Shown here piece after piece: positions 19,909 to 29,550 of a DNA stretch of 64,000 nt. Position 1 is the stretch's first letter. Each line of letters opens with the position of its first letter. Source of the DNA: Ichthyophis bannanicus (lineage: Eukaryota; Chordata; Amphibia; Gymnophiona; Ichthyophiidae); assembly GCA_033557465.1 (NCBI GenBank), contig CM066033.1, positions 386,267,289 through 386,331,288 on the forward strand, written 5' to 3'. The translations under genes were made by a program, and so were the position numbers. Below the pieces are notes generated by a model. The model searched no databases. It worked only from the letters and a program-made list of their open reading frames with translations, and was not told the DNA's origin.

Positions 19909-21213
19909 ATGGAGAAACCTGCTTCAGGTTTCAAAAAGTGCACCAAGTGTGGCGGTACCATCTCCGTCACCGACACCCAAGAATGGTGTCTGAAATGTTT
20001 AGGTCCTGACCACTCCATCACGGATTGTATGTCCTGTGCCATGATGTCTAAAAGAGGTCGGCAGAACCGAGCTGCTAAGCTCAGTACCTTGTTTCCCTCT
20101 GATGCAGCTTCGGTGGCATCGACGTCTTCTAGGGCTTCCTCTTCTTCTTGTGGATCTCAGGTAACTAAACATAAGTCCAGCCAGTCCTCAAAGGGTAGAT
20201 CTCCTTCTAAGCACCGAGATGCCTCTGGTGTTGCCCTTGAGGATTCTGCACCGGCAAAATTGCCCCAGCGAGAGGCTTCGGCTTCCAAAGCATTATCGGG
20301 GCTCCAGGATGTTCTCGAGGCCTCGACCTCGGCAGAACTACTGGTGCCATGCTCTGGGGTACCGGCTGCCTTCTCCGGTACTGACATCCAGGTATCGGCA
20401 GCGTCGATAGACCAGAGGTTAATGGCTATTGAATGCAGTCTGGCGGCTCTCCTTGCGGCATCGACACCCTCGGAACCGCGTCAGACAGTTCATCTGTTAC
20501 CGGCACCGACTCTGGCGCCGGTATTGGTACCGGTACTGATAGCATCAACATCGGTGTCTGCATTGCCGGCACCCAGTCACCCGATGCCCTCCAGTACCGA
20601 TACATCGGTACCGATTCCCCCCGGTACCGACTTCGGTCGGTACGGGTATTGGGCTCTACAAGAGCATCCGTACAGAAGGTACTTCAAGTCCTCAGAGGAA
20701 TCTGAGGATTCCGATAGTTCTGTCGATACCGGAGCACTTCTTCCAGAGGAGCCCTCCTCCCCTAAACGCAGGATGTCTCCTCCAGAGGATATCTCCTTCC
20801 AGGATTTCATCAGGGAGGTGGCTCGGGGTCTCTCCATTACTGTGGCTCCTGAAACAGAGCCCAGAGCAAAGGAGCTGGAAATTTTACAATATCCCAAAGC
20901 TCCTAAGGAGGCAGCTACTTTGCCCATCCATGAAATCTTGCATGATCTCATGCTCAGAATGTGGGAGACCCCTCTTACCACCTCTCCTTATTCTCGTAGA
21001 CTTGACACTATGTATCGAGTCCCTCCTTGTCCTGGTTTCCAGAAAACTCAGCTCCCTCACCACTCTATTGTAGTGGAGTCAGCTATGAGAAGGATCAGGA
21101 GTGCAAAGAGGCAACAGCAGGAATTTAGTCCTCACAACCCACCCACTTCCCCTAGGAGTTGTATCCCTCTATCTCTTTCTCTTTCCCTCTCTCTCTCTTT
21201 GTCTCAGCTTTAG
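19909..21213 (+). CDS. DIRS gag-like ORF1 protein
   Basis: An uninterrupted frame of 435 codons from the ATG at 19909; the frame is open from 19864, but the context of the second ATG, directly after the inverted-repeat leader, fits better. Near the N-terminus lies a Cys/His cluster CTKC...CLKCLGPDHSITDCMSC (two CxxC pairs, then His, then CxxC), which resembles the zinc-binding region of DIRS ORF1 proteins. The middle is Ser/Thr/Pro-rich and low in complexity. The C-terminal third has acidic and helical stretches (ISFQDFIREVARGL). The end runs into an SLSLSLS repeat just before the right inverted repeat. The role is presumably RNA packaging. An intact frame in a deleted element suggests youth or selection; I cannot tell which. 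Confidence 0.7.
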   Translation: MEKPASGFKKCTKCGGTISVTDTQEWCLKCLGPDHSITDCMSCAMMSKRGRQNRAAKLSTLFPSDAASVASTSSRASSSSCGSQVTKHKSSQSSKGRSPSKHRDASGVALEDSAPAKLPQREASASKALSGLQDVLEASTSAELLVPCSGVPAAFSGTDIQVSAASIDQRLMAIECSLAALLAASTPSEPRQTVHLLPAPTLAPVLVPVLIASTSVSALPAPSHPMPSSTDTSVPIPPGTDFGRYGYWALQEHPYRRYFKSSEESEDSDSSVDTGALLPEEPSSPKRRMSPPEDISFQDFIREVARGLSITVAPETEPRAKELEILQYPKAPKEAATLPIHEILHDLMLRMWETPLTTSPYSRRLDTMYRVPPCPGFQKTQLPHHSIVVESAMRRIRSAKRQQQEFSPHNPPTSPRSCIPLSLSLSLSLSLSQL

Positions 21214-21222
21214 AACTCAACT

Positions 21223-21380
21223 GGAGAGAGGCAGTTGGGAAAGGCGGGAAGGCAGCACGCAGGCACTGTGGGATGCTCCCAAAAGCTTTATAATTGGGCG
21301 CTGGGGAGCGTTCCCGTGCAGGCTCTGTCAGTACCGACGATACCCATATGTGAGGACTAAATTCCTGCTGTTCCCGGAGA
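21223..21380. repeat. right inverted terminal repeat of DIRS-like element
   Basis: Reverse complement of 19506-19664. It starts GGAGAGAGGCAG, ten bases after the gag-like frame stops, and is followed at about 21408 by the resumed LINE sequence. Confidence 0.85.
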
Positions 21381-21640
21381 TCACCTGTTACAGGTGACTA
21401 ACTATGCTTTATCTGTGAGCACAGAACAGAAATATTTGTTAAGCAATTTCACTTTATCCTCATCAGCTTCTACATATTCCTCCCTTTTGCCTTGAGTCTG
21501 ACAATACCACTTTTGCCCTTCCTCTTCTCACTAACATATCTGAAAAATGTCTTATCCCACCATTTAACTGCATTGTCTATTTCCTCCTCTTTTTGAATCT
21601 TTGCTTTCCTGACTAGTTTTTTCCATTCTCTCTACATCTG

Positions 21641-22000
21641 CTTTAACATACTGATCTTCCCCTTTTGCTCTTTCCTCCATTTTTTCTTTATTTCTTTTTC
21701 ATCCACTCGCATTTCACCCTTCCATCCTCAATCCCCAATTACTCTCTAAATACCCAGCCAATTGTAGATTTTTCTTCCTCCCACACAAAATCTCTCTTCC
21801 CCTCTCCAGCCTCACTCCCCCAGCCCTATCCCCTTCTAGTTTCAGCCCTAGCCAGCATCTGCTCCCTTCTAGTGCCATTTCCAATCCTAGCTCCCTGTCG
21901 GCCATTTTCAGACCTACTCCTAGCCCCCCTTCGGTCATTTCCTGTCCTATTCTAGCCCCCCCCCCTTTCCCCCGAAATCTCTGCAGCTGTCTGAGCTGCT
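21641..22000. other. pyrimidine-rich low-complexity stretch
   Basis: CT-rich sequence with no gene. From about 21820 to 21960 it has loosely repeated CTAG...CCATTTCC...CCTAGC phrases. In reverse complement these resemble the minisatellite unit at 52260-53210, but the match is weak. Confidence 0.4.
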
Positions 22001-22006
22001 TTAGAG

Positions 22007-22258
22007 GTGAGCCAGGGAGGCCTGTGCGAGGCTCCGGTTCACCTCTGCACAGCCGCTAGCGTGAAGAGCAGCGTTTTCCCTCACGCTGGCAGCTGTGTTA
22101 CTGTGAAGCACACTGAATGACAGGAAAGGTTAAGGGGCATTTCCCGGCACTCACCTGCTTCACAGTAACACAGCTGCCAGCGTGAGGGAAAACGCTGCTC
22201 TTCATGCTGGCGGCTGTGTAGAGGGAGCCGGGGCCACATGTGGGCTTCCCTGGCTCAC
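22007..22258. mobile_element. fold-back (palindromic) element
   Basis: Long inverted arms. The 63-bp core arms 22048-22110 and 22156-22218 match with about two mismatches, and weaker pairing extends to 22007 and 22258. The loop is about 45 bp. No ORF. A second, shorter inverted pair follows at 22278-22295 with 22310-22327. This resembles a MITE, but no clear target duplication is visible. Confidence 0.65.
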
Positions 22259-22699
22259 TCTGAAGCTGTCCACAATTGTGTGAGAATGAAGTTCGTGCGG
22301 GGCCCTGTGCGAACCTCATTCTCGCACTGTGGATGGGCCAGCCCTATTCCTTGCACCCTGGGTATGTGGATAGTTCAGTGGGATGTAGATTCTTTGCTCC
22401 AGTCGTGCTCTGAGAGGGTAAATTACATCATTGCTTTGGCCTAGCCATGACATCACCATTGAAAGGGAAACTTTTATTATATTACTATCAGAGACATGGT
22501 GGGTTGCATTAGGAATGGGAGGTCTGCTGTAAGGGATTGGATGAGGGGTGGGTAAGGATTTGGCATGATAGTCAATTTTGGTTATGGTTCCTTTACAGAG
22601 CAATCCCTAAATTAGAACCATGCTATTATGTGTGAGACTACTTGGTTTGGTGGCAGGTTTGCTTACTAATAGCGGGAGATTCAAGCATATTTCCTCCAA

Positions 22700-24510
22700 T
22701 TTATACAATCTGCTTTGGTTGCCTATAAAATCATGAATTTATATACGGTCTTTTCTGAGGAAGATGTAGGGATGTTAGCCATGACTGAAGTGGTATTTAA
22801 ATGTGCAGAAGAATTGAAGGAAATATCAATACATCGGGAAGATGTATTACAGCTATTTGATAAACTGAAGAGTAGCAAATCACCTGGACTGGATGATATA
22901 CATCCAAGGGTGTTGAAAGAACTGAAATATGAGATTGCAGACTTGCTATTAGTAATCCGTGAACTATCATTAAAATCAACTGTAATACCTGAAGATTGGA
23001 GGATAGCGAACGTAACGCCAATTTTTAAAAAGGGTTCCAGGGGTGATCTGGGAAACTACAGACCGGTGAGCCTGACGTCAGTACCGGGAAAAATGATAGT
23101 AATTTTATTCTTTATGATATTTTCTCAGCATGTAGATAGTCATGACCTAATGGGAGACAGCCAACATGGCTTTAGACAAGGAAGATCTTGTCTTACTAAT
23201 CTGTTATGTTTTTTTTGAAGGTGTGAATAAACCAGGTAGATAAAGGTGAGTCGATTGATATAGTGTATTTGGACTTTCAGAAAGCCTTTGACAAGGTTCC
23301 TCATCAGAGACTTTTGGCAAAACTAGAGTCATTGGATAGGAGGCAGTGTACTATTGTGGATCAGGAACTGGTTAAAAGATAGAAGGCAGAGGGTAGGGCT
23401 AAATGGCCAATTTTCCCAATGGAGAAAGGTGAATAATGGTGTACCCCAGGGATCTGTGCTGGGTCCGCTGCTTTTTGACATATTCATAAATGACCTGGAA
23501 AAGGGAATAACGAGTGAGGTTATCAAATTTGCAGATGACACAAAACTATTTAAAGTTGTTAAAACCGATGAGGACTGTGTGGAAAAATGCAAGAGGATCT
23601 TGATAGATTGGAAGACTGGGCATTCAATTGGCAGATGAAATTTAATGTAGACAAATGCAAAGTTATGCACCTAGGAAAAAACAACCCAAACTATGGTTAT
23701 ACAATGCAAGGTTCCACATTAGGAACCACCACCCAGGAAAAAGATTTATGCATCATTGTGGATAACATGTTAAAACCCTCTGCCCAGTGTGCAGTGGTGG
23801 CCAAAGAGCAGATAGAATGCTAGGTATCATAAGGAAAGGAATGGAAAATAAAACAAAGGATATTATAATGCCTCTGTATCATTCCATGGTGTGAATTGTG
23901 TGCAATTCTGGTCGCCGTATCTTAAAAAGGATATAGCGTTATTAGAAGAGGTACAGAGAAGAGCCACCAAAATGGTAAAGGGGATGGAAGGATACTCCTA
24001 TGAAGAGAGGCTAAAAAAGTTAGGGCTCTTCAACCTGGAAAAGAGATGGCTGAGGGGAGAGATGATAGATGTCTATAAATTAACGAATGGAGTGAAACGG
24101 GTAAACGCAGATCAATTGTTTATGTTATCAGAATATAGAAAGACTAGGGGATATGCAATGAAGCTACAGGGTAAACTATTTAAGACTAATAAGAGAAAAT
24201 ATTTTCTCGCTCAGCGTGTAATCAAACGCTGGAATTTGTTACCGGAGGATGTAGTAAAGGCTGTTAGTGTAGCTGGGTTTAAAAAAGGTTTGGACAAGTT
24301 CCTGGAGGAAAGGTCCATAAACTATTATTAAAAAGGGACCCAGGATATCAATGCTTGACCCAATACAAGCATTGTGGAACCTGTGTCTTTTGGGGAAACT
24401 GCTAGGTACGTATGACCTAGATTTGCCACGTTTGGAAACAGGATACTGGGCTTGATGGACCTTGGTCTGACCCAGTATGGCATATCTTATGTTCTGATGT
24501 TCTTAAGATC
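22700..24510 (+). mobile_element. CR1/L3-type LINE copy B
   Basis: A plus-strand LINE truncated at its 5' side. It has the 3' end typical of this group at about 24440-24505 (GGCTTGATGGACCTTGG...CCCAGTATGGC and CTTATGTTCT). The coding region is 22715-24331, in several frames. The 5' truncation and frame breaks make it dead, but it is the best preserved LINE in the window. Confidence 0.88.
22715..24331 (+). pseudogene. CR1/L3-type reverse transcriptase (copy B)
   Basis: Blocks in order: SSKSPGLDDIHPRVLKEL and NYRPVSLTSVPGKM (22715-23218), GDSQHGFRQGRSCLTNL, YLDFQKAFDKVPH near 23270, [17 protein letters not shown] and the intact catalytic FADDTKLF (23354-23638), FNVDKCKVMHLG (23587-23823), then the C-terminal RATKMVKGMEGYSYEERL and KYFLAQRVIKRWNLLPEDVV blocks (23891-24331). 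Frameshifts lie near 23215-23300, 23600 and 23880. No endonuclease domain is present, so the copy is 5'-truncated. Confidence 0.88.
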
Positions 24511-25010
24511 ATTATGTTGGTATTCAAATTCTTAAATCACAAGGCTCCACTCACTTTATCTGCAGCCTTGCGAGTCTATTACTTTTGGAAGTCGCTTTGT
24601 TTCGATGCGCCCATTTCCAGATCTTTCATAATAGAATGTTCTCTGTGGCTGCTCTGAGGCTCTGGAGTGCGTTACCCGTTGAATTACGCAATGCCTCTGA
24701 CATCTTGGTGTTTTGTAAAAAATTAATGGCGCATTTGTTTCGGCAGGCTTTCCCATCAGATGGCATAAACTAGACTTTAAGTATATTCTTTCAGGTATTG
24801 GAGGTGTTTCATAAAATTAAAAGCATTTTGTATTGGTAGGCTTTTCCAGCTGCTTGTGTAAGCCAGACTTTGTGTATGTTTTTTCAGGTCTTTAGTACAT
24901 TGAATACCAAGGCAGGATGTTATGTCTTTGAGCTGAGTATCGTTTGTTATGTCTTTATTATATGCTTGTTTCTGCTGTAATCCACCTAAGATATATTGCG
25001 GAACATAAAA
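24511..25010 (+). mobile_element. L2-type LINE 3' fragment
   Basis: The frame at 24585-24773 encodes FSVAALRLWSALPVELRNA...LMAHLFRQAFP, the C-terminal block seen in L2-type LINEs (consensus WNSLPxELR..F). It is followed by about 240 bp of 3' non-coding sequence with a weak hairpin (GTAATCCACC...) near 24970. It sits directly behind copy B and may be an independent insertion. Confidence 0.6.
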
Positions 25011-25759
25011 TTAGCTCGGGACTTAGTCTTAGATTACAGACTGGGTATCCTTTGATGGAAATATGGGATACCATGTTGCTGAGCTTATCTTGCCCTTCAG
25101 ATTGTGGCTTTGTGCAAGCCTCCCAAAAGGATAAAGAGGAGTGGAGTGAGTGTGTGGTTTTTTTTTTGGGTTTTTTTGACAGTTAGTAGGTATTGATGTG
25201 TGGCAGGTTGTGAAGGGTTAATGGCATGCCTGGCTGGGAAATCCCTCTGTAGGTTATGTGCTCATTTATAGAGCGCCAAGGATGAGGAATTCAGGCCTTG
25301 AGACCATAGCATCTTTTGTTTCAGTTGCATACTTCAATTTAATTGTGCATTAATTCTAGGAGATTTAATATTTGATACGCTAATTCTTTGGAGAATGATT
25401 TTTTTTTTCTATTTTGTGTGGTTTGGGTTTTATTCAGTTAGTATCATCATCTACTTACCCATGTTATTCTGGTCTCCTGGTCAGACCATAGTCTAGCCCT
25501 CAAATCCAATGGGTGAGAAACTGGAAAGCTATCAGTGCCCCAGCTATTATAGAAAAGATACAGGTTCTTGCGCATGACCTTAGACTGGTCCCTCCCAGGT
25601 GATCAGTTGATGGTTTAATCCTTGTCAAAAAGCGAGGGGGTTAGTATCCTGAGAGCCTTTTGTTGTTGAAATATCAGGGACCTTACCTTGAGTGTATGTG
25701 GAGAAAAGGTCACATGTCAGAGTCTTTAGCTAAATATAGGTCTCATGCATGTTCAGCAG
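25011..25759. other. weak LINE-like remnant, otherwise unassigned
   Basis: At 25440-25600 a degraded plus-strand reading gives SWSDH-like and RNWKAISAPAI-like blocks, as found between endonuclease and RT of L2-type LINEs. The match is weak. The rest has no recognisable feature. Confidence 0.35.
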
Positions 25760-26990
25760 TTTTTAAAACATATTTATTGGCTTTTCAATTTTACAATCGA
25801 GCATTAACAAACTTGACTAGAAATCCAGAAAAATAAAGTAAAAGAAAAGGTGAGTGTTATGCACGCTCAAAATAGGAAAGAAAAAGAGAAGCACAGTGCA
25901 AGCCTACAAGTCAGAGGGGAACGAAGAAAAAATAAAGCCTAGGGTGAGGCAAGAGAGGAAGTACACTGATAACTCTTAGAGGAGATGGTGTGATGGCTTG
26001 AAGTCGTATTTACATTCTGCAAGGAAATTAGAGTAAAAAGGAAGAGCTAATAGTTAAAACCTCTTGTTGCATAGAAATACATTTCTTCCTCCGCTCCTCT
26101 GTGGCTTTGAAGAGGTCAGGAAATATCCAAACACTTTGGCCATGGAACTTAACATATCTTCTATGAACATTAAGTCTTAGTACATGATCCCTGTGCACCT
26201 GGAAAACGAAGGAAACTAATACAGTTCTTCTGGTGGTCTTTTCATTTACAGATTCCTCCAGTAGACTGGTAATTTACAAACTAGCCTCTGAAATGGTGAG
26301 AAAAGGGGAAGCATCCCCAGAACCCATCACCTTTCTCCAAGTAGGTAGGCAGAAGACCTTAGCTTTTGGAGGGAATGTCTCCTCATGTTTTTCCAAAACT
26401 TTGTGTAGGCACCTTTTTATAAAATCTCCAGTGGAGGAAAGGAAGACCCACACGACGTTTAAAAAGCGTATATTTAAATGCACAAGATGTTCTCCGTGTT
26501 TTCTAACTTCCTATGGACAACCAATTTTTCTTGAACCAGGCTCATCTGCACAGACGTCACAATATCCATTTTCTGCTCCAGGGACTTAATCTGTTTGTTA
26601 GATTCCCCAATGGGCTGGGTATGGATCTGCAAATCACCACGAATCTCTAAGCAAACAGTCACTAAAGAAGCAGGGAAGCTAACAGAGGCTATATTGAATC
26701 CAGAGTTAATATGGGAAGGACGCTCAAGTGGGAGTCCTCTGGATGGAGTCTAAAGTGCTACCTGTGACAGGGGCTTACCCTCCGTCTTCATGAATCACCC
26801 ATAGCAGCTGATCTTGCACTTTCCTCCATTCCACCAGCAATGCGCATAGTAGATGTTTGAGCCACGCTGTTTCCAGGCAATTGCTCACTCTCTCTGGCAT
26901 TTCCACGGCACTCCCCCCTCCTGCAAAGGTCCAATCTCTTCTCCTTCCAGAATCCATCAGAGCGACAGGTGCACTGAGGTTGACCATGCA
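25760..26990 (-). mobile_element. L1-type ORF1-only retrocopy (first)
   Basis: The minus strand carries an L1-type ORF1: a coiled-coil stretch with VVHRKLENTENIL (26474-26662), a central RNA-binding region, and at about 26030-26230 a VWIFPDLFKATEERRKK-like block typical of the ORF1 C-terminal domain. This is followed directly by a 3' region with AATAAA (minus strand, 25773-25778) and an A-rich end. No ORF2 (endonuclease/RT) follows. Several stops and frameshifts are present. The layout is like the 'half-L1' copies known from mammals. Confidence 0.65.
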
Positions 26991-27021
26991 ACCAAGGTGG
27001 TGGTTTTTTTGTTTTGTTTTT

Positions 27022-27236
27022 TCAGTACCTTCAAGTTAGTACAGACTCCAGGCAACCCAGCTGCCTCTGGGTTTTCTTGGCAATGTATCACCAGAGTAGA
27101 TTGCCAGCCTTTTCTTCCGAGGCAATGGAGGGTAAAGTGACTTGCCCAAGGTCACAAGGAGTGCCAGTGGAAATCAAACCCTTGATCATTTGGGTACTAG
27201 GCAGTTGCTCTAACCCCTAGGCCACTCCTCCACTCC
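27022..27236 (-). mobile_element. tRNA-headed SINE, family A
   Basis: On the minus strand: GGAGTGGAGGAGTGGCCTAG...GGTTAGAGCAACTG (tRNA-like A box), a GGTTTGATTTCC-type B box, CACTCCTTGTGACCTTGGGCAAGTCACTT, then the body GGCTGGCAATCTACTCTGG...CCAGGCAACCC. The body is shared with the 5S-headed SINE at 13565. Confidence 0.82.
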
Positions 27237-27482
27237 CAACCAAGTTGCTGGACTCTAATTTACTCATCTGGGCTCAGTGACACATCCAGCTCAGACCAGG
27301 AGATGCTTCCCTCAGCTCCCAGTGCAGTGAGCACTCTAATCCTAGACACTGGAATTGGTAAGAGCCAGGTTCTCTGGTATGATGGTCTGTTTGGTCTCCC
27401 CCTTAGAACTGGGAGGGACCTTGTAGAGTTTACCTTTCCATTTTAACATACTCCAGCACCACTGTAGAAACTAAGCAGAGTT

Positions 27483-27509
27483 AAAAAAAAAAAAAAAAAA
27501 AAAAAAAAT
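27483..27509. repeat. poly(A) run
   Basis: About 26 consecutive A residues, followed within 100 bp by a (CA)n run at 27598-27620. No element body is recognisable upstream. Confidence 0.85.
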
Positions 27510-27781
27510 CTCCCAGTATACACAGAGCTTCCGAGTCTCACTCCTCACATGTAGAGCATTCTGCAGTTGTTAAAGCTAAATGTGATTGACTTATAACACA
27601 CACACACACCCACACACCCAGGGCTCAGGGAATGGCACCCAGAGGTTATTTCAGGTTGTGGGTGAGTTGAGTGCAGAGGGAGTGGGAGAGAAGGTTCAGA
27701 CCACCCATTCTCTTTCAGCTTTTTAAGAAGAAAGTGAATGATTTTGAGTGTTTCATTTACATAGATTTCCATTGTGAATCA

Positions 27782-28125
27782 GTTGATTTATTTATTTTAT
27801 TTAGTATATATTTGTATACCGCTACTTCCAGCGATCAGCAGCGGTTTGATTACAGATTGGAAATTGTCAAATCATGACAGGAAATTTTTGAGGTATAAAC
27901 ACATTGATTAGACAGGAAAGCACAGCACACAGAGAACTATTTTACAGGGAACATGGGCTATGGAGGGTTAAGTGGCTTGCCCAAGACCACAAGGAGCACC
28001 TGTGGGACTAGAAACCCCAGTCCTTCCGGCCCAAGGTTGCTGTCCTCTAGTGGGATTTGAACCCCCGACCTTCCGGCCCGAAGTACCTTGCCCCAACCAC
28101 TAGGCCACTCCTCCACTTTGCTAGG
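27782..28125 (-). mobile_element. tRNA-headed SINE, family B, with hairpin tail
   Basis: On the minus strand a tRNA-like head (GTGGCCTAGTGGTTGGGGCAAGGTAC...GGGGGTTCAAATCCC) is followed by a second GGCCGGAAGGACTGGGGTTTCTAG phrase, CTTGTGGTCTTGGGCAAGCCACTTAACCC, and about 130 bp of body. It ends with the hairpin ACCGCTGCTGATCGCTGGAAGTAGCGGTATACAAAT (described in pieces: stem bases 27818-27823 with 27840-27845) and AAATA repeats. Related copies: 45352 and 63715. Confidence 0.78.
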
Positions 28126-28567
28126 GGATGAGGAGCATTGTGGATGTGATCGGATCAGTTGTCAGTCATCCACATAGGCTCTTGTGAAGGTGAGAGGGGG
28201 CATATTTATATCTAAGCATCTTGGACTGAACTCAGTAACAGGTAAGGAGAGATTTTGTTAAACAGGCTAACACTGTATTGTGCTCCCTATGCCTGTTTTC
28301 TTGGCAAAGGCTGTAAACTGATGATTTTACCAGGGCCGTACCAAGCCAGATTACATCCTGTTAGACTTGCACATCATGCCCCCCCACCCCCCATATTTCC
28401 GTCCAGCCGCTGCCTACTCCTGCCCTTCTGCTGCCGCCCTCTGTTTTCTCCACGGCGGTGCCGGCAGCAGGACACGACGAGACAGCGCTGGATGGAGGTA
28501 TTTGGGGGGGGGGGGGGAGAGTCGGTGTGTGCCCGATGTGCTAGTCGTGGCAGCAGCTGCAGCAGAT

Positions 28568-28743
28568 CTGATCCCTCCCTGCTCTGGCATTGCGTCAGAG
28601 CAGGGAGGGATCAGACCTGAAGAAAGACCAGGAAGACCTGTGGAAACTTAGGGGTGCATTTCGGCTGCCTGCTCTTGCACTGCCACCACTGAGAGAACCA
28701 AAAGTGGTGGTGCCAGCGGGGCAACAGCAGGCAGCCGAAATGC
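28568..28743. repeat. two adjacent perfect hairpins
   Basis: 28568-28586 pairs with 28596-28614 (19 bp, no mismatch), and 28656-28673 pairs with 28726-28743 (18 bp, no mismatch). Together they look like pieces of a fold-back element. A GC-rich stretch with an 11-13 base G run near 28504 lies just upstream. No ORF. Confidence 0.7.
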
Positions 28744-28800
28744 GTCCCTTAAGCCTTTGCGTCCCTGTGAAATGCGTCCCTTAAGCCTTTGCGTCCCTGT
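28737..28800. repeat. 32-bp tandem duplication
   Basis: 28737-28768 and 28769-28800 are identical. The duplication ends 3 bp before the target site of ERV copy 2. Confidence 0.95.
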
Positions 28801-28807
28801 GCGGTTG

Positions 28808-29447
28808 TGTAGCAGCAGATAAGCATGCAATAAATAAAACCAGGAGTCGTTTCAAGGATCCAAGCCAGTTTAATGTGCACATGGCTCAAGCAATAAGCAA
28901 TTTCAAAATGGCTGAGCAATGGCTTCTAGTAAAACAACAACTTTTATAGCTTTCTTGTCCATTCTAAGCATAGGCAAACTTTTCATTGGTCCCAGTACCC
29001 CTCTCACCCATCTATTGGTCCCGGTACTGATATGGCTACCCAATCGGGACTCTGGTCTGGGCTCAGCACCTGGTTGCCCCCCTTCTAGTCCCAATTACAA
29101 TGGTCAGTGTCTCTAACTTGTTACATCTCTCCTCCAAGGTCGCTTAGCTTGTTAAAACATATGGGAAGCAGGGCACTGTAACCTTGCTTTTTGCAGAGTT
29201 AATTAATTCCATAGAAGCATAGCACACCTTATCAGTACCAATTAAACTTGTTTTTCTATATTTTCTAAGTTTCGTTTCTGCTTAGCTATGTTCAGTTAAA
29301 CTGAGTTAAGTTTCAATTCTATGGTGTCATCATTCAGGGGGGTTTTCATTCCTCTGGGCCTAACTACAGGCTTTAGTTACAGGTCAAGCTGCTTAGGCCT
29401 GTCTGCTTAGTTCAATCAGCATGGATCATAGGCCGTCGCCTACCACA
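28808..29447 (-). repeat. ERV copy 2, 3' LTR (640 bp)
   Basis: TG...CA ends, TATA box at 28941-28948 on the minus strand, and a candidate ATTAAA polyadenylation signal at 28869-28874. It is nearly identical to 36483-37141 except for the 19-bp duplication present only there. Confidence 0.95.
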
Positions 29448-29458
29448 TTCCCCCCTTT
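29448..29458 (-). other. ERV copy 2 polypurine tract
   Basis: Minus strand AAAGGGGGGAA directly before the 3' LTR, identical to copy 1. Confidence 0.85.
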
Positions 29459-29550
29459 GATTATTCTCACCCGCATGTTAATAAGGTGTGAGAATCAAAA
29501 ATCACATAATACTAGGTAAAGGTATCACTCTGTGGTATAGGGTAGTAAGT

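Larger units (their letters stand above)
19500..21405 (+). mobile_element. non-autonomous DIRS-like element with gag-only ORF
   Basis: It is bounded by about 160-bp inverted repeats (19506-19664 and 21223-21380) and contains one long ORF. There is no RT, RNase H or recombinase, and no target duplication where it splits the LINE, as expected for DIRS-type integration. Its termini differ from those of the DIRS fragment at 1783-4938, so it is another family. Total length is about 1.9 kb compared with the 5-6 kb usual for full elements. It looks like an internally deleted element that kept gag plus ends. Confidence 0.75.
17848..21640 (-). mobile_element. CR1/L3-type LINE copy A, split by a DIRS-like element
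   Basis: The minus strand encodes the C-terminal two thirds of a CR1/L3-type LINE. The 3' end is at 17848. RT lies between 18200 and 19500, and the coding region resumes beyond the 19500-21405 insertion at about 21408-21640 (AACAGAAATATTTGTTAAGC block). Rejoining the two parts gives the same sequence order as copy C at 57740-57960, which has no insertion there. This shows the DIRS-like element landed inside the LINE. Frames are broken throughout. Confidence 0.85.

Noticed and set aside
20577..20981. 134-codon antisense ORF
   Set aside because: Shadow of the gag-like ORF on the opposite strand.
27022..28125. tRNA genes
   Set aside because: The tRNA-like heads have degraded arms and continue into SINE bodies; no intact cloverleaf was found here or in the other SINE copies.
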